Source: a virus. From it: DNA of 49,134 nucleotides. This document shows positions 34,534 through 42,983 of the stretch, one piece after another. Made by a program: the position numbers and the translations under genes. The stretch spans positions 1 through 49,134 of the IMG/VR virus record IMGVR_UViG_3300044614_001117; one strand, written 5' to 3'. How positions within the stretch are numbered: the stretch's first letter is position 1; each line of letters opens with the position of its first letter. The notes beneath the pieces were generated by a model that had not been told where the DNA came from, did not search any database, and saw nothing but the letters and a program-made list of their open reading frames with translations.

Positions 34534-36729
34534 TTAGCTTTCTTGTGAATATATGTGAATGTAATATGCCGCTTTGGCTTGCTTTAGTTCTTCTACTGTT
34601 AATTGTTTATTTAACTCAGAACTTAGACTTTTAAGCCATATATTATACCCCATAACTAAATTTTTAGTCGTTTTTTCGTCAATTTCGGCTAACTTAGATA
34701 TGATTATTTCTTCGGATAAGTTTGAAAAAGGGGTCAAGCTAAAAAGAACTTTATTTTTAAATGTATCTACTTCTTCATATTCTTTATTAGACAATGATCT
34801 TAAATTTTTCTTTTGATAAAAATCAAGAAGAATCGGATTTAAGCAGGAATTTATTTTCTCTTGAGCGTCATTAATCCACATCATCAATTTGGCGCCGGTC
34901 TGCGGGGAAAATTCTTTTTCTTTTCTCTGTTCGGTATCTTTAGAATTTTTAGGCCTTCCTTGCTGTGGTTGCCCTGGCAAAGATTCCGGCTTCTTTGCCA
35001 ACTGCGTTGGGCTTTTCTGAGGAGTCTGCGCTTGCTTAGAATCCATAGCTGCCTGCTCTCCGGGTTTCTTTTTCTGTAAATCCAAACCGACTTGACTTGG
35101 AGCCACAATACCAGATTGTAATGCTATTTTCTTTAAAGCATTTTCTATTTGCGGATCATGCCACGGTCCTGCCTTGTTAACCATACGTTCATTATTCCTG
35201 TCTCTACTCTCTCTATTTAGTCTATATCTTTCCATGTCTGGATCCATACCAAAACGAGTTTGTAATAATTCGTCACTAATAAGATTCCTGTCTACCAACT
35301 GGATAAGTAGTGCTTTCTCTGCATCTTCATTACTTAAATCCATTCTATCAAATTCAATTTTTGCTGGATATCTAAAACCCATTGATTTCTGAACAGCAGC
35401 AATTTCTTTTTCCCAAAATTCTACTAATATATCTCTTCCATATTGTAGTCTTTGAGTTAATGTTTTCAGACTTATAAAGTTATTGGTCGTTCCCGCAGCA
35501 CCATACGTTCCAGTAAGCGTAGGTGGAATCCCTAAGCCTGCGTATACAGCATTCAAATGAGGAATATATTTACCTTCTCCTAAAAATTGATGAACGTTAG
35601 TATTGCTCTCTATCAATTCTAAGTCTGGACCCCATACTAGATCCATTGTTCCGCCACCGACGTTGTTTCCTAATATCTGAGATAGCTTTGCTGCGGCAGC
35701 CTTTGTTGGAGAAATTTTATGTTCTAAACTTCCAAGTTTAAAAATACGAATATTTGAAATGGCTCCGTCTAGCGCTGACATATCAGCTAATTTTAACTTT
35801 TCAATTACTGTGATATCATCCATGATAGCATAAATCATGGGATAAGCCCATGTTTGCCAATCGTCTTTCTTATAATGAAAAACTAATATCTTAGTAGGAT
35901 CTAAAGGGTATGGTTTTTTGGTTTTAGCTGCTTCAATAATTTGTTGTGGTAATTTAGAAACTATCTCTACCTCATTTGGATTTTTAGGGCTATTGATAGT
36001 TTTTCTAAGATTTGCTGGTAATACTAATTCATATCTTTTATCTGCCACAAAAGAAGATAGTTGACCTGCCGATACCTCTACAAATACTGGATCAAGAAAA
36101 GTATATCTCCAAGGTATTTCTCTTTTTTCTAGCATGGCATCTTCTAAGTCATTAAGAACTATATCAGGAGCAGCTATTGCTTTGTATAGCTTGTCTGCAA
36201 CTTTCAAGCTAAGCTTAGCTGTTTGTTTATTAATTACTACATTCCCTGTTTTATATAGATTGTTTAAGAACCTTTCACTACGGTCCTTGCCCCTTACTCT
36301 TTTAAACCACTGCCTATAAAATCTTTCTATTCTTTTATTTTTATGAACTAGACGAATTCCTTGAGCTGCAAAATCTCCCATGAGATCAATAACATTTTTT
36401 ACTAATCCTACTCTTTGATAGATATCATCAGCGCGTCTTAGGATAGCTTTGATTTTTGTAGGAACAGCTTCTTCTGGTCTAAAGTAATCGTAATCACCAC
36501 GAGTTAAACCGGGACGACCAGAGGTATTTGGAGCTAAATTAGAATAGTCAAAACCATAGCGTCTGCTGGCTTGTGCTTGTTGAATACCAATAAATTCTTC
36601 TAAATTTCCTGATGTTTCATTAAGGGCTTTTTGGCGACTTTCTGCATCGTCACCCCATGTAACGTATGCTGGCATATCGGCTAATTCTGCATTTTGGATA
36701 GCTTCGCTCTTTGGGTATTTTTTGGCCAT
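34534..36729 (-). CDS. Portal protein
   Basis: A 731-residue protein between terminase and protease genes. It has portal-like traits: an early linker (DYDYFRPEEAVPTKIKAILRRADDIYQRV), a conserved beta region ending in ILVFHYKKDDWQTWAYP, a long stem helix (RLQYGRDILVEFWEKEIAAVQKSMGF) and the wing/crown part after it. Portals form the dodecameric ring through which DNA is packaged. The C-terminal 170 residues are polar and Gln/Lys-rich (GQPQQGRPKNSKD), then helical, perhaps an internal barrel. A RGTGTAY motif lies 43 bases before the ATG. Confidence 0.85.
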   Translation of the reverse strand: MAKKYPKSEAIQNAELADMPAYVTWGDDAESRQKALNETSGNLEEFIGIQQAQASRRYGFDYSNLAPNTSGRPGLTRGDYDYFRPEEAVPTKIKAILRRADDIYQRVGLVKNVIDLMGDFAAQGIRLVHKNKRIERFYRQWFKRVRGKDRSERFLNNLYKTGNVVINKQTAKLSLKVADKLYKAIAAPDIVLNDLEDAMLEKREIPWRYTFLDPVFVEVSAGQLSSFVADKRYELVLPANLRKTINSPKNPNEVEIVSKLPQQIIEAAKTKKPYPLDPTKILVFHYKKDDWQTWAYPMIYAIMDDITVIEKLKLADMSALDGAISNIRIFKLGSLEHKISPTKAAAAKLSQILGNNVGGGTMDLVWGPDLELIESNTNVHQFLGEGKYIPHLNAVYAGLGIPPTLTGTYGAAGTTNNFISLKTLTQRLQYGRDILVEFWEKEIAAVQKSMGFRYPAKIEFDRMDLSNEDAEKALLIQLVDRNLISDELLQTRFGMDPDMERYRLNRESRDRNNERMVNKAGPWHDPQIENALKKIALQSGIVAPSQVGLDLQKKKPGEQAAMDSKQAQTPQKSPTQLAKKPESLPGQPQQGRPKNSKDTEQRKEKEFSPQTGAKLMMWINDAQEKINSCLNPILLDFYQKKNLRSLSNKEYEEVDTFKNKVLFSLTPFSNLSEEIIISKLAEIDEKTTKNLVMGYNIWLKSLSSELNKQLTVEELKQAKAAYYIHIYSQES

Positions 36730-36766
36730 ATTAATAATACAATTGTAATGGGAATGGAAAACTATT

Positions 36767-36778
36767 GATTAGTACACC
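36767..36778 (-). promoter_or_regulatory. Candidate phage promoter motif (RGTGTAY class)
   Basis: The minus strand reads GGTGTACTAATC in the 51-base gap between the large terminase stop and the portal start. It overlaps a short inverted repeat GATTA/TAATC. Confidence 0.45.
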
Positions 36779-36780
36779 TA

Positions 36781-38817
36781 TTAATCTTTATATACTCCTT
36801 TATATATATCATCATTGGCTCCTGAGGTAAACCAATCTGGCCCTTTATACATTGTAGTATCTTGAGATGACACAATATTTCTCCTAAAGTCACCAATCAT
36901 ATCATATTCTACTGGCTTTAATGTTCTATTCATTTGTCTAGCTAGCATATTAGCTATTACTAGAGCACTATATCTATCTTTGCGTAATCTTCCCTTTTTA
37001 CCTCCTGGTAATTTTACTTCTGGAGTATCCCAACGATCTCTAGCATTAGGGCCGGTGCTGGTTTGCGTCATTACTATAGTGGTCAATTCATTTTTAAGTT
37101 CTTCTATTTCTAAAATACATTCGCTAGCACTGTCATAGATAGGATTTAAATCAGTAGTCATAATGTCTTTATTTTCTTTATCTAATGCTAAACCTAGAGT
37201 TAAATTATCAAAGCGAGGAAATAGTAATACTTTATCTTCTAGATCTTTACGTAATCCATGATTAGCTTGACTTGTCCAATCTGCCTTCGCAAATTGTACT
37301 AATTCTAGAATATGTAATCCGGATTGAGCATCTGTGTCTTTAGATTTATCGTAATCTATAACTGGCCATATAACATGCTCTCCTTCTTCTATCTTAGAAG
37401 GATCATGTAGCGCTTCTTCTATGGCAACACCACCACCCTGAGCATCCATGCCGATACGGACAGGAGGAAAACTTTTCATCAAATTGCGTATCTTGCGAGC
37501 ACAAAATCCATAAAAGTCATACTCATTAGCTAGACCAGCTTTTTGTCTATCCTTAAAGTTGTTTCTATTAGTAGTCCAGCAATATACTATTCTAGAATGA
37601 TCAGGATGTACTTCTAATATCACTATGCTAAAATTATCTTGTTCGCTAGCAGGATCGATTCCATAGATATACTTATAATTGCCATTACCCTGAACAACAG
37701 AATCAAAAATAATTGGCTTATTATTAATTACAATATTATTTGCTTCAGTACATACACAGCTTTCTATTAAACTACGCCTGAAAAATCCTTCACTATCATT
37801 AACAAAGCAAGCAGCATATTCCATATTGTAAATACCGGTATGAATTGTTGCTTTGGCTCGTGAAACCTGTTTATCATCCATGAAACCTTTAGGAATTAAT
37901 TCATAAGGAATACGAATAATACTATAGTCTCTCCAATTAAAGTTAGACGGAACTTCTCCTTTAAATATTTCTTCTAACTTACGTTGGTCACCCTTGCTTT
38001 CAATGATAGACTTGTATCTTTTCCAATAACTAGCAAAATGTTTAAATCCATAATCTGCTGTTCCAGATATGATTGCCTGATTACCCATTTTTAAATTAAT
38101 GACATCTAATTCTGGTGTCCATAAACCAGAATCAATCATCGCCTGTCTTTTGGCTTGTTCTTTAACATTCTGAATAGGGCTAGCAGAAACAGCAGCGAAC
38201 CCCGAGACTACTGTTTCATATATTTCGGGACTGATAGAAGCAAACTCGTCAGCAATAATTATATGAGCGCGTAGACCTCTAATCTTACTTCCGTCGCCCA
38301 TAGGAATAGCAATTGTCCAACTATCTCCTAGGCGGATAGTACATCTATCCACATCTCTGCGAGGGCCATCATCATTTCCATTAAAGATACTTCTTAGTAT
38401 AGGACTATTTCTCCAAATAGTTTCCATATACTCGAAAATGATTTTACTTTGACGGAATGCGGCGCCTACAACCACAATCTTTGTCCCAGGAAAAAATGCG
38501 CAACGGATAATACAATATAGAGCCAATAGGAACGACTTACCCCAACCACGACTAGCAATATACATAGGAAATGCGCGAATCCAAAATTCTTGTAAAATAC
38601 AAATTTGCATAGGATGCAATTCAATATCAAATAATAGTTTACAAGTAGCACCCAAGTATCTGGGATCTCTCATAATTTTCATAAGATGTAAGTCTGGATT
38701 TTCTATATCCTCCTTATTCCTATGTATCATTATATTCTTATCAAGAGATAAGACAGATAAATCGCCTAGACCTAACCAGGCATCATCAAACTGTTTTGTT
38801 TTTGCTGTGGACTTCAA
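36781..38817 (-). CDS. Terminase large subunit
   Basis: A 678-residue packaging motor protein. The ATPase has a Walker A variant ASRGWGKS (residues 88-95) and Walker B HIIIADE (Asp190-Glu191). The nuclease half has YGIDPAS (Asp388) and RIGMDAQGGG (Asp458), as in RNase H-like terminase nucleases, followed by a C-terminal domain with an acidic helix. The start codon appears to be TTG at 38817, with AAGG 9 bases upstream; the next ATG (residue 30) would still leave the motifs intact. It overlaps the ERCC4 gene by 32 bases. Confidence 0.95.
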   Translation of the reverse strand: MKSTAKTKQFDDAWLGLGDLSVLSLDKNIMIHRNKEDIENPDLHLMKIMRDPRYLGATCKLLFDIELHPMQICILQEFWIRAFPMYIASRGWGKSFLLALYCIIRCAFFPGTKIVVVGAAFRQSKIIFEYMETIWRNSPILRSIFNGNDDGPRRDVDRCTIRLGDSWTIAIPMGDGSKIRGLRAHIIIADEFASISPEIYETVVSGFAAVSASPIQNVKEQAKRQAMIDSGLWTPELDVINLKMGNQAIISGTADYGFKHFASYWKRYKSIIESKGDQRKLEEIFKGEVPSNFNWRDYSIIRIPYELIPKGFMDDKQVSRAKATIHTGIYNMEYAACFVNDSEGFFRRSLIESCVCTEANNIVINNKPIIFDSVVQGNGNYKYIYGIDPASEQDNFSIVILEVHPDHSRIVYCWTTNRNNFKDRQKAGLANEYDFYGFCARKIRNLMKSFPPVRIGMDAQGGGVAIEEALHDPSKIEEGEHVIWPVIDYDKSKDTDAQSGLHILELVQFAKADWTSQANHGLRKDLEDKVLLFPRFDNLTLGLALDKENKDIMTTDLNPIYDSASECILEIEELKNELTTIVMTQTSTGPNARDRWDTPEVKLPGGKKGRLRKDRYSALVIANMLARQMNRTLKPVEYDMIGDFRRNIVSSQDTTMYKGPDWFTSGANDDIYKGVYKD

Positions 38818-39265
38818 GATAGTAAACCTTATTCATTATGTATTCTGCCATCTTCTCCGCATCAGATGGACATCCGCAAAAAACAACTTTGATATTATGA
38901 AACATTTGCCATTCAAGAATGTGCTTCATAATAAAACTAGGACTAATTTTTACTTTGTCCCACATATGTTTTGGTAAAGAAGATCCTATTGGATAACTGA
39001 GAACATTTTCTAAATCAAACTCTAATAGAATATAAGCATATTTTGTTTTAGACAATCTATCAATCACATCTTTAAATCTAGATTCTATAATATTGTTAGC
39101 TATTTCATTGATACTTTTTTTGCGTTCTATTGCCAGTAAAGGCTCTAGGCCCTCTATGCTATAGTCACCAGTATCTAGCTTTCTATTAGCAGTAGTATAG
39201 TTATCAAACGACCACGGTTGTTGTTCTCGTGTGTCTACGATAATAGTGAAATTATTTTTTATCAT
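38786..39265 (-). CDS. ERCC4-type nuclease
   Basis: A 159-residue protein with the XPF/Mus81-family catalytic pattern: VDTREQQPW (Asp11), GDYSI (33-37) and AIERKKS (Glu47-Arg-Lys-Lys50). Such nucleases cut branched or flapped DNA; in phages they may trim concatemers or help recombination before packaging. It is a single catalytic domain without the HhH domains of cellular XPF. It overlaps the HNH gene by 14 bases and the large terminase by 32, so it is part of the packaging cluster. Confidence 0.85.
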   Translation of the reverse strand: MIKNNFTIIVDTREQQPWSFDNYTTANRKLDTGDYSIEGLEPLLAIERKKSINEIANNIIESRFKDVIDRLSKTKYAYILLEFDLENVLSYPIGSSLPKHMWDKVKISPSFIMKHILEWQMFHNIKVVFCGCPSDAEKMAEYIMNKVYYLEVHSKNKTV

Positions 39266-39524
39266 GATGTTGAGCTACTATTCTAAGGAATACGGCCGCA
39301 TATATGTCTTCCATCCCGGTAATCATTTTATGATGTTCTTTGCATAAAGTAATACCGTTATTAGGTTCGAAACGTAAGCCAGGATACTGAGCCCAAGGTC
39401 TAATGTGATGAGCATTTAATTTTTTCTTACAATTACATCCTGGCCATTTGCACTGAAAGTTATCTCTTGTGTAAACTAATTTTCTCCATTTTTTGTATGC
39501 TGGATCTTCAAAGTTTCTACGCAT
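39252..39524 (-). CDS. HNH endonuclease
   Basis: A 90-residue protein. The motif is C-x-W-P-G-C-x-C ... LNAHHIRPW ... NNGITLCKEHH, a zinc-bound beta-beta-alpha HNH fold with both His pairs intact. The start ATG at 39524 overlaps the dehydratase stop by 8 bases. HNH proteins next to terminase genes are often needed for packaging in long-tailed phages, although selfish homing activity is also possible. Confidence 0.85.
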   Translation of the reverse strand: MRRNFEDPAYKKWRKLVYTRDNFQCKWPGCNCKKKLNAHHIRPWAQYPGLRFEPNNGITLCKEHHKMITGMEDIYAAVFLRIVAQHHDKK

Positions 39525-40509
39525 TAGCAAAAGCCTTAATATCGCTGTCAACCATATCTTGTACTAAATCATCAAATGAAAAAGACTGTTCCCAGCCTAG
39601 TGCTTTTCTAGCCAAGTCATTTCTACCACACAGATAATCTACTTCTGCTGGACGATATAGATTCTGATCTATCTCAACATATTTAGTATAGTCTAATCCA
39701 GCATAACTAAAAGATCTTTGTAAGAAATCTAAAATTGTCCAAGTTTTACCAGTGCATATAACATAATCTCTGGGCGTATCATCTTGCAACATTAAATGCA
39801 TAGCATTCACATAGTCCTTAGCATGACCCCAATCCCTTTTAGCATTTAAATTGCCTAGCTTTAATGCTTCATTAGTTTGATGATTAATTACTTGTCCAAT
39901 ATATTTTGTAATTTTACGAGTTACAAAATTTTCTCCGCGTCTTGGGCTTTCGTGATTAAAAAGAATACCACAGCACCCAAATATGTTATAAGCATTACGG
40001 TATATTTGTACCAAACGATGACTAGCTAATTTAGCTACGCCATAAGGACTCTGTGGAATAAATGGAGTATTTTCATCTTGGTATTTGTTGTTAGCGTCAT
40101 CAATACTATAATTACTGCCAAACATTTCACTAGTACTAGCTTGATAAAATTTAGTTTCTGGAGAAGAATGGCGTATAGCATCTAAAATATTAATGACTCC
40201 CAAAGTATTAATTTGAAAGGTCGTAGTAGGTTGCGCAAAACTAGTTCCAACATGGCTCTGAGCTGCCAGATTGTAAAATTCATCTGGTTGATAATGTGAG
40301 ATAATTTGTAAACATCCACTAGGATCTGTTAAATCGAATTCTTCTAATGTAAAAAGTGGATGATTAATAATGTGCAATATTCTTTGAAAATTGTTTGTGC
40401 TATTTCTGCGATGTAATCCTATAACTCTGTATCCACGTTCTAATAATAGTTCTGATAAATATGATCCATCTTGACCAGTCACGCCAGTAACTAATGCTGT
40501 CTTATCCAT
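39517..40509 (-). CDS. gmd: GDP-mannose 4,6-dehydratase
   Basis: A 330-residue extended short-chain dehydrogenase that converts GDP-D-mannose to GDP-4-keto-6-deoxymannose, precursor of GDP-fucose, GDP-rhamnose and perosamine. The NAD(P)-binding loop is TGVTGQDGSYL (residues 8-18), with catalytic Thr126 and Glu128 in STSEMFG and Tyr156-x3-Lys160 in YGVAK. RRGENFVTRKIT and KRDWGHAKDYV are family signatures. Length is near the usual 340-370. AAGGAG lies 6 bases before the ATG, within the end of the methyltransferase gene (8-base overlap). A sugar-nucleotide enzyme among packaging genes points to glycan modification by the phage. Confidence 0.95.
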   Translation of the reverse strand: MDKTALVTGVTGQDGSYLSELLLERGYRVIGLHRRNSTNNFQRILHIINHPLFTLEEFDLTDPSGCLQIISHYQPDEFYNLAAQSHVGTSFAQPTTTFQINTLGVINILDAIRHSSPETKFYQASTSEMFGSNYSIDDANNKYQDENTPFIPQSPYGVAKLASHRLVQIYRNAYNIFGCCGILFNHESPRRGENFVTRKITKYIGQVINHQTNEALKLGNLNAKRDWGHAKDYVNAMHLMLQDDTPRDYVICTGKTWTILDFLQRSFSYAGLDYTKYVEIDQNLYRPAEVDYLCGRNDLARKALGWEQSFSFDDLVQDMVDSDIKAFANA

Positions 40510-41059
40510 TATAAACTCCTTGATTATTATGAACTAGCCAACAACCACTCATGGTTTGGATTGTTTTAAATTTTTCATTTACTGCTTGAGGTACTCCTGG
40601 CCATGAGAAATAATCATGACCAGCCATCATTCCATTATTTTTAAGTTTAGGATACCATAGTTCTATATCTTCCTTAACACATTCATAGGCATGGCACATA
40701 TCAATAAAAATAACGTCTAACGAGTTATTCTCAAATTGTTGAGCTGCGTCTTTAGATAATGCTCTGACAGGCGTAAACTTACGATCCCCCATATTTTCTA
40801 AAAACATTTGATAGATATCTTGCTGTGTTGCTAGCTGATGAGTTGAATTGATTTCATTTTCTGATCCTTTCCAGCTGTCCACAATATAGACTGTAACGTC
40901 TGGCCTTTTGGCCGATACTATGTCACATAAATAAGAAGAGCTTTTACCTAGCCATGCACCACATTCAACAAATATTCCATTCTGTGGAATTTTAGATACT
41001 AGTTCATCGTATAATGTTTCAAAATCAAACCAGCCGTCTATCTGCGATGTTGCTTTCAT
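40502..41059 (-). CDS. Class I SAM-dependent methyltransferase
   Basis: A 185-residue Rossmann-fold methyltransferase. Motif I is FVECGAWLGKSSSYL, then VTVYIVDSWKG (acidic end of strand 2), LDVIFIDMCHAYECVKEDIELW (motif with Asp and His) and NGMMAGHDYFSWPGV. These features match the Methyltransf_24/macrocin O-methyltransferase-like group, which often acts on sugars. The ATG at 41059 has GGAG 5 bases upstream; an in-frame GTG at 41065 is possible but overlaps that site. It is directly coupled to the GDP-mannose dehydratase gene, suggesting methylation of a deoxysugar. Confidence 0.8.
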   Translation of the reverse strand: MKATSQIDGWFDFETLYDELVSKIPQNGIFVECGAWLGKSSSYLCDIVSAKRPDVTVYIVDSWKGSENEINSTHQLATQQDIYQMFLENMGDRKFTPVRALSKDAAQQFENNSLDVIFIDMCHAYECVKEDIELWYPKLKNNGMMAGHDYFSWPGVPQAVNEKFKTIQTMSGCWLVHNNQGVYNG

Positions 41060-41061
41060 GT

Positions 41062-41865
41062 TCACTCCACGGTATCTGGTGTTAGGAAAGGCTTATCTAC
41101 CACGCCATCTTGGTATTCATGATATTCGCCCATTTTTTTGAAAGTACGAGATGCTGCCATGTTAAGTATTTCCATTTCTCGTCCTTCTTTTTCTCTTAAC
41201 TCTTCATCTTCTAACATGCGTATTAATCCTGTCCAGCTACTTTTCCCATCTTCTATTCTTTTGATTCGTTGTTCTCGTGTAGCCTTAAGATCTTTACTAA
41301 TTTTTTGCTGCTCATTAAGAAGTTTTGTATATTCATTTGTATAATTAGCGATACTGTTGCGAGCGAATCCGAGTTGAGTTTCGAGACTAGATAATTTAGG
41401 TATGTCTCTTTGATCTTCTGGTTTTTCATATTCTTTATCCACCAGTTTTTGCAATTTCTCTGTTTCCGCAATATGACGTTTTCTTTCTTTCATGCTACGA
41501 TTGATCAATATATCTATAGTAATAAATTGTTTGATTTGCAATTCTTCTGCGGGTAAAACGTCTTCTCTAAATTGACGTATTAACCCTACCCATGTATCTT
41601 CAAAGTATTGTAGTTCTCCGCTATCTTCATCAAACTGTCTTTTGATTTCATTCCAAAAGGTTTTACTATGTAATTTATATTTAAGATAATCGTTATCTTT
41701 TTTCTCACTGTCTGATACTAATAAAGATTTTTCTTCAATGTACCTTTTAATAGGAGCATCATTACGATTTAGTCGTTCTGCTATTTCGTCTATAGATAAT
41801 GATTCTACATTATCGCGTATGAATTTTTCCTCGTCTAAGCTTAGCTGTCCTCGTTTTTTGGGCAT
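41062..41865 (-). CDS. Terminase small subunit candidate
   Basis: A 267-residue protein. The N-terminal 45 residues form an HTH (LSLDEEKFIRDNVESLSIDEIAERLNR). The rest is a long charged helical region (residues about 75-230) suited to an oligomerisation ring. HTH plus coiled coil, upstream of the large subunit, is the pattern of small terminases that recognise the packaging site. The HTH resembles that of the small rightward protein at 42758-42979. It overlaps the sigma-like gene by 25 bases. Confidence 0.6.
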   Translation of the reverse strand: MPKKRGQLSLDEEKFIRDNVESLSIDEIAERLNRNDAPIKRYIEEKSLLVSDSEKKDNDYLKYKLHSKTFWNEIKRQFDEDSGELQYFEDTWVGLIRQFREDVLPAEELQIKQFITIDILINRSMKERKRHIAETEKLQKLVDKEYEKPEDQRDIPKLSSLETQLGFARNSIANYTNEYTKLLNEQQKISKDLKATREQRIKRIEDGKSSWTGLIRMLEDEELREKEGREMEILNMAASRTFKKMGEYHEYQDGVVDKPFLTPDTVE

Positions 41866-42545
41866 AAGTTACTTTCGCTTATTAAGGTTTGAATATATGT
41901 TTGTAATTTTAATAGTTGCTGTTTTGGTACCTTAAGACCATGCTTAAGTTTCAAATAGTTTTCTCTGTGTTCTAATGATACGTTTTGGTCCAAAAAATCT
42001 AATATTTCTTTATTGGATATAGAGTCTACAAAGCCGCTGGACTGAGAGTGAAGAGACTCTGGTTCTTTTTCAATATATGATGGTTGCATAATATTCTTTT
42101 TGGTTTCGTTACGAGCTGACCAATTAGAATATAGCTCACAATCGTCTTTGTTGGTAAACTTGGAACATTGACTGGTTGAGCAGGCGTAATTCTTATCAAA
42201 AAATGGACAAGTTAAACAGGGCTTATCTGGCCTTTGGTAGTTATTTCTTTTGTAGTTGAATAGGCGATTGCGAATATGGGTCCAAAGGAAATTTTCAAGG
42301 GGTCTTTTATTGTCGTACTTTTGTAGTCCTTCTAAAGCAAATATATATGCTTGCTGTTTCATATCATCAAAGTCATGGTATCCAAACTTAAATTTATATC
42401 CTAATCTTTTGCTTATATTTTCAACCACTCTAACAAATTCGCTTTCGTCTACATTATGTGGTAATGATGATTCAGCCTTCTTGGGCACTTTGGCCTTTTT
42501 CCTCAGTTTGGGCGGACTTTTGGTTATTTTTTTCTTTTTCTTCAT
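41841..42545 (-). CDS. Phage sigma-factor-like protein with a Cys cluster
   Basis: A 234-residue protein. After a very basic N-terminus, residues about 55-105 look like sigma region 2 (DFDDMKQQAYIFALEGLQKYDNKRPLENFLW, then THIRNRLFNYKRN), the part that binds core polymerase and the -10 element; T4 gp55 has a similar small form. It is followed by five Cys (110, 113, 122, 127, 136), a likely metal site, and a helical C-terminus. It is encoded next to the late-gene promoter, so it may direct host polymerase to phage promoters such as the RGTGTAY sites. Confidence 0.75.
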   Translation of the reverse strand: MKKKKKITKSPPKLRKKAKVPKKAESSLPHNVDESEFVRVVENISKRLGYKFKFGYHDFDDMKQQAYIFALEGLQKYDNKRPLENFLWTHIRNRLFNYKRNNYQRPDKPCLTCPFFDKNYACSTSQCSKFTNKDDCELYSNWSARNETKKNIMQPSYIEKEPESLHSQSSGFVDSISNKEILDFLDQNVSLEHRENYLKLKHGLKVPKQQLLKLQTYIQTLISESNLCPKNEDS

Positions 42546-42669
42546 ATAGTAATTCTGCTATGCTTTTTCCTTCTGGAAGATTTAATTCATTTTCAGAGAC
42601 CGAAACACTAGCTTCGGCCTTAACGCTAAGGGTACTAGCAACAAATGGTAGTTCGTTAGGATCGATCAT
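42472..42669 (-). CDS. Small acidic protein at the head of the leftward operon
   Basis: 65 residues, acidic and probably disordered (EEKEKNNQKSAQTEEKGQSAQEG at the end). The ATG at 42669 has AAGGAG with a 5-base spacer; the in-frame ATG at 42684 lacks such a site. It is the first gene behind the leftward sigma70 promoter. Its end overlaps the sigma-like gene by 74 bases in another frame, so the two are probably co-regulated. I recognise no family. Confidence 0.7.
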   Translation of the reverse strand: MIDPNELPFVASTLSVKAEASVSVSENELNLPEGKSIAELLYEEKEKNNQKSAQTEEKGQSAQEG

Positions 42670-42696
42670 TTTTTCTCCTTGCATTATGAGATCAAC

Positions 42697-42724
42697 TTGA
42701 TACTATTATATGGTTGTATACACT
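42697..42724 (+). promoter_or_regulatory. Rightward sigma70-type promoter, overlapping the leftward one
   Basis: TTGATA (42697-42702), a 16-base spacer and TACACT (42719-42724), 34 bases before the HTH gene. Its footprint almost coincides with that of the leftward promoter, so polymerase can occupy only one at a time. Confidence 0.55.
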
Positions 42725-42732
42725 TTAGTCAA
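42705..42732 (-). promoter_or_regulatory. Leftward sigma70-type promoter of the structural block
   Basis: On the minus strand, TTGACT (42732-42727), a 16-base spacer and TATAAT (42710-42705), with the start codon 36 bases further on. It overlaps the rightward promoter in opposite orientation and includes a RGTGTAY motif at 42718-42724. Confidence 0.8.
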
Positions 42733-42757
42733 CAATATTAATCGAAAGGACCATTTT

Positions 42758-42979
42758 ATGGCAACATACAAAAAGTGGACAGAGGCCGAATTGGATTTTA
42801 TCCGTAATAATCAGCAACTTTTAAGCGATGATGAACTAGCAGCAAAATTAGGCCAAATGACAGGTGGTAATGTAACAACCGCCATGATTCGCCGTCAAAG
42901 AAGGAAGCTAGGAATTCAAAAGGCCAAGGGACGTCGCCCTAAGAATCGCAATAAGGTTGTGGAAACCGGCCAAGTCTGA
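42758..42979 (+). CDS. Small HTH DNA-binding protein, candidate switch regulator
   Basis: 73 residues. WTEAELDFIRNNQQLLSDDELAAKLG is an HTH-like helical pair closely resembling the N-terminus of the small terminase candidate. It is followed by a very basic segment (MIRRQRRKLGIQ) and an AT-hook-like KGRRPKNR. The ATG at 42758 follows AAAGGA with a 7-base spacer. It is the first rightward gene, next to two overlapping promoters, and glmS follows 4 bases after its stop. A DNA-binding regulator of this switch is the natural inference. Confidence 0.7.
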   Translation: MATYKKWTEAELDFIRNNQQLLSDDELAAKLGQMTGGNVTTAMIRRQRRKLGIQKAKGRRPKNRNKVVETGQV

Positions 42980-42983
42980 AAAG

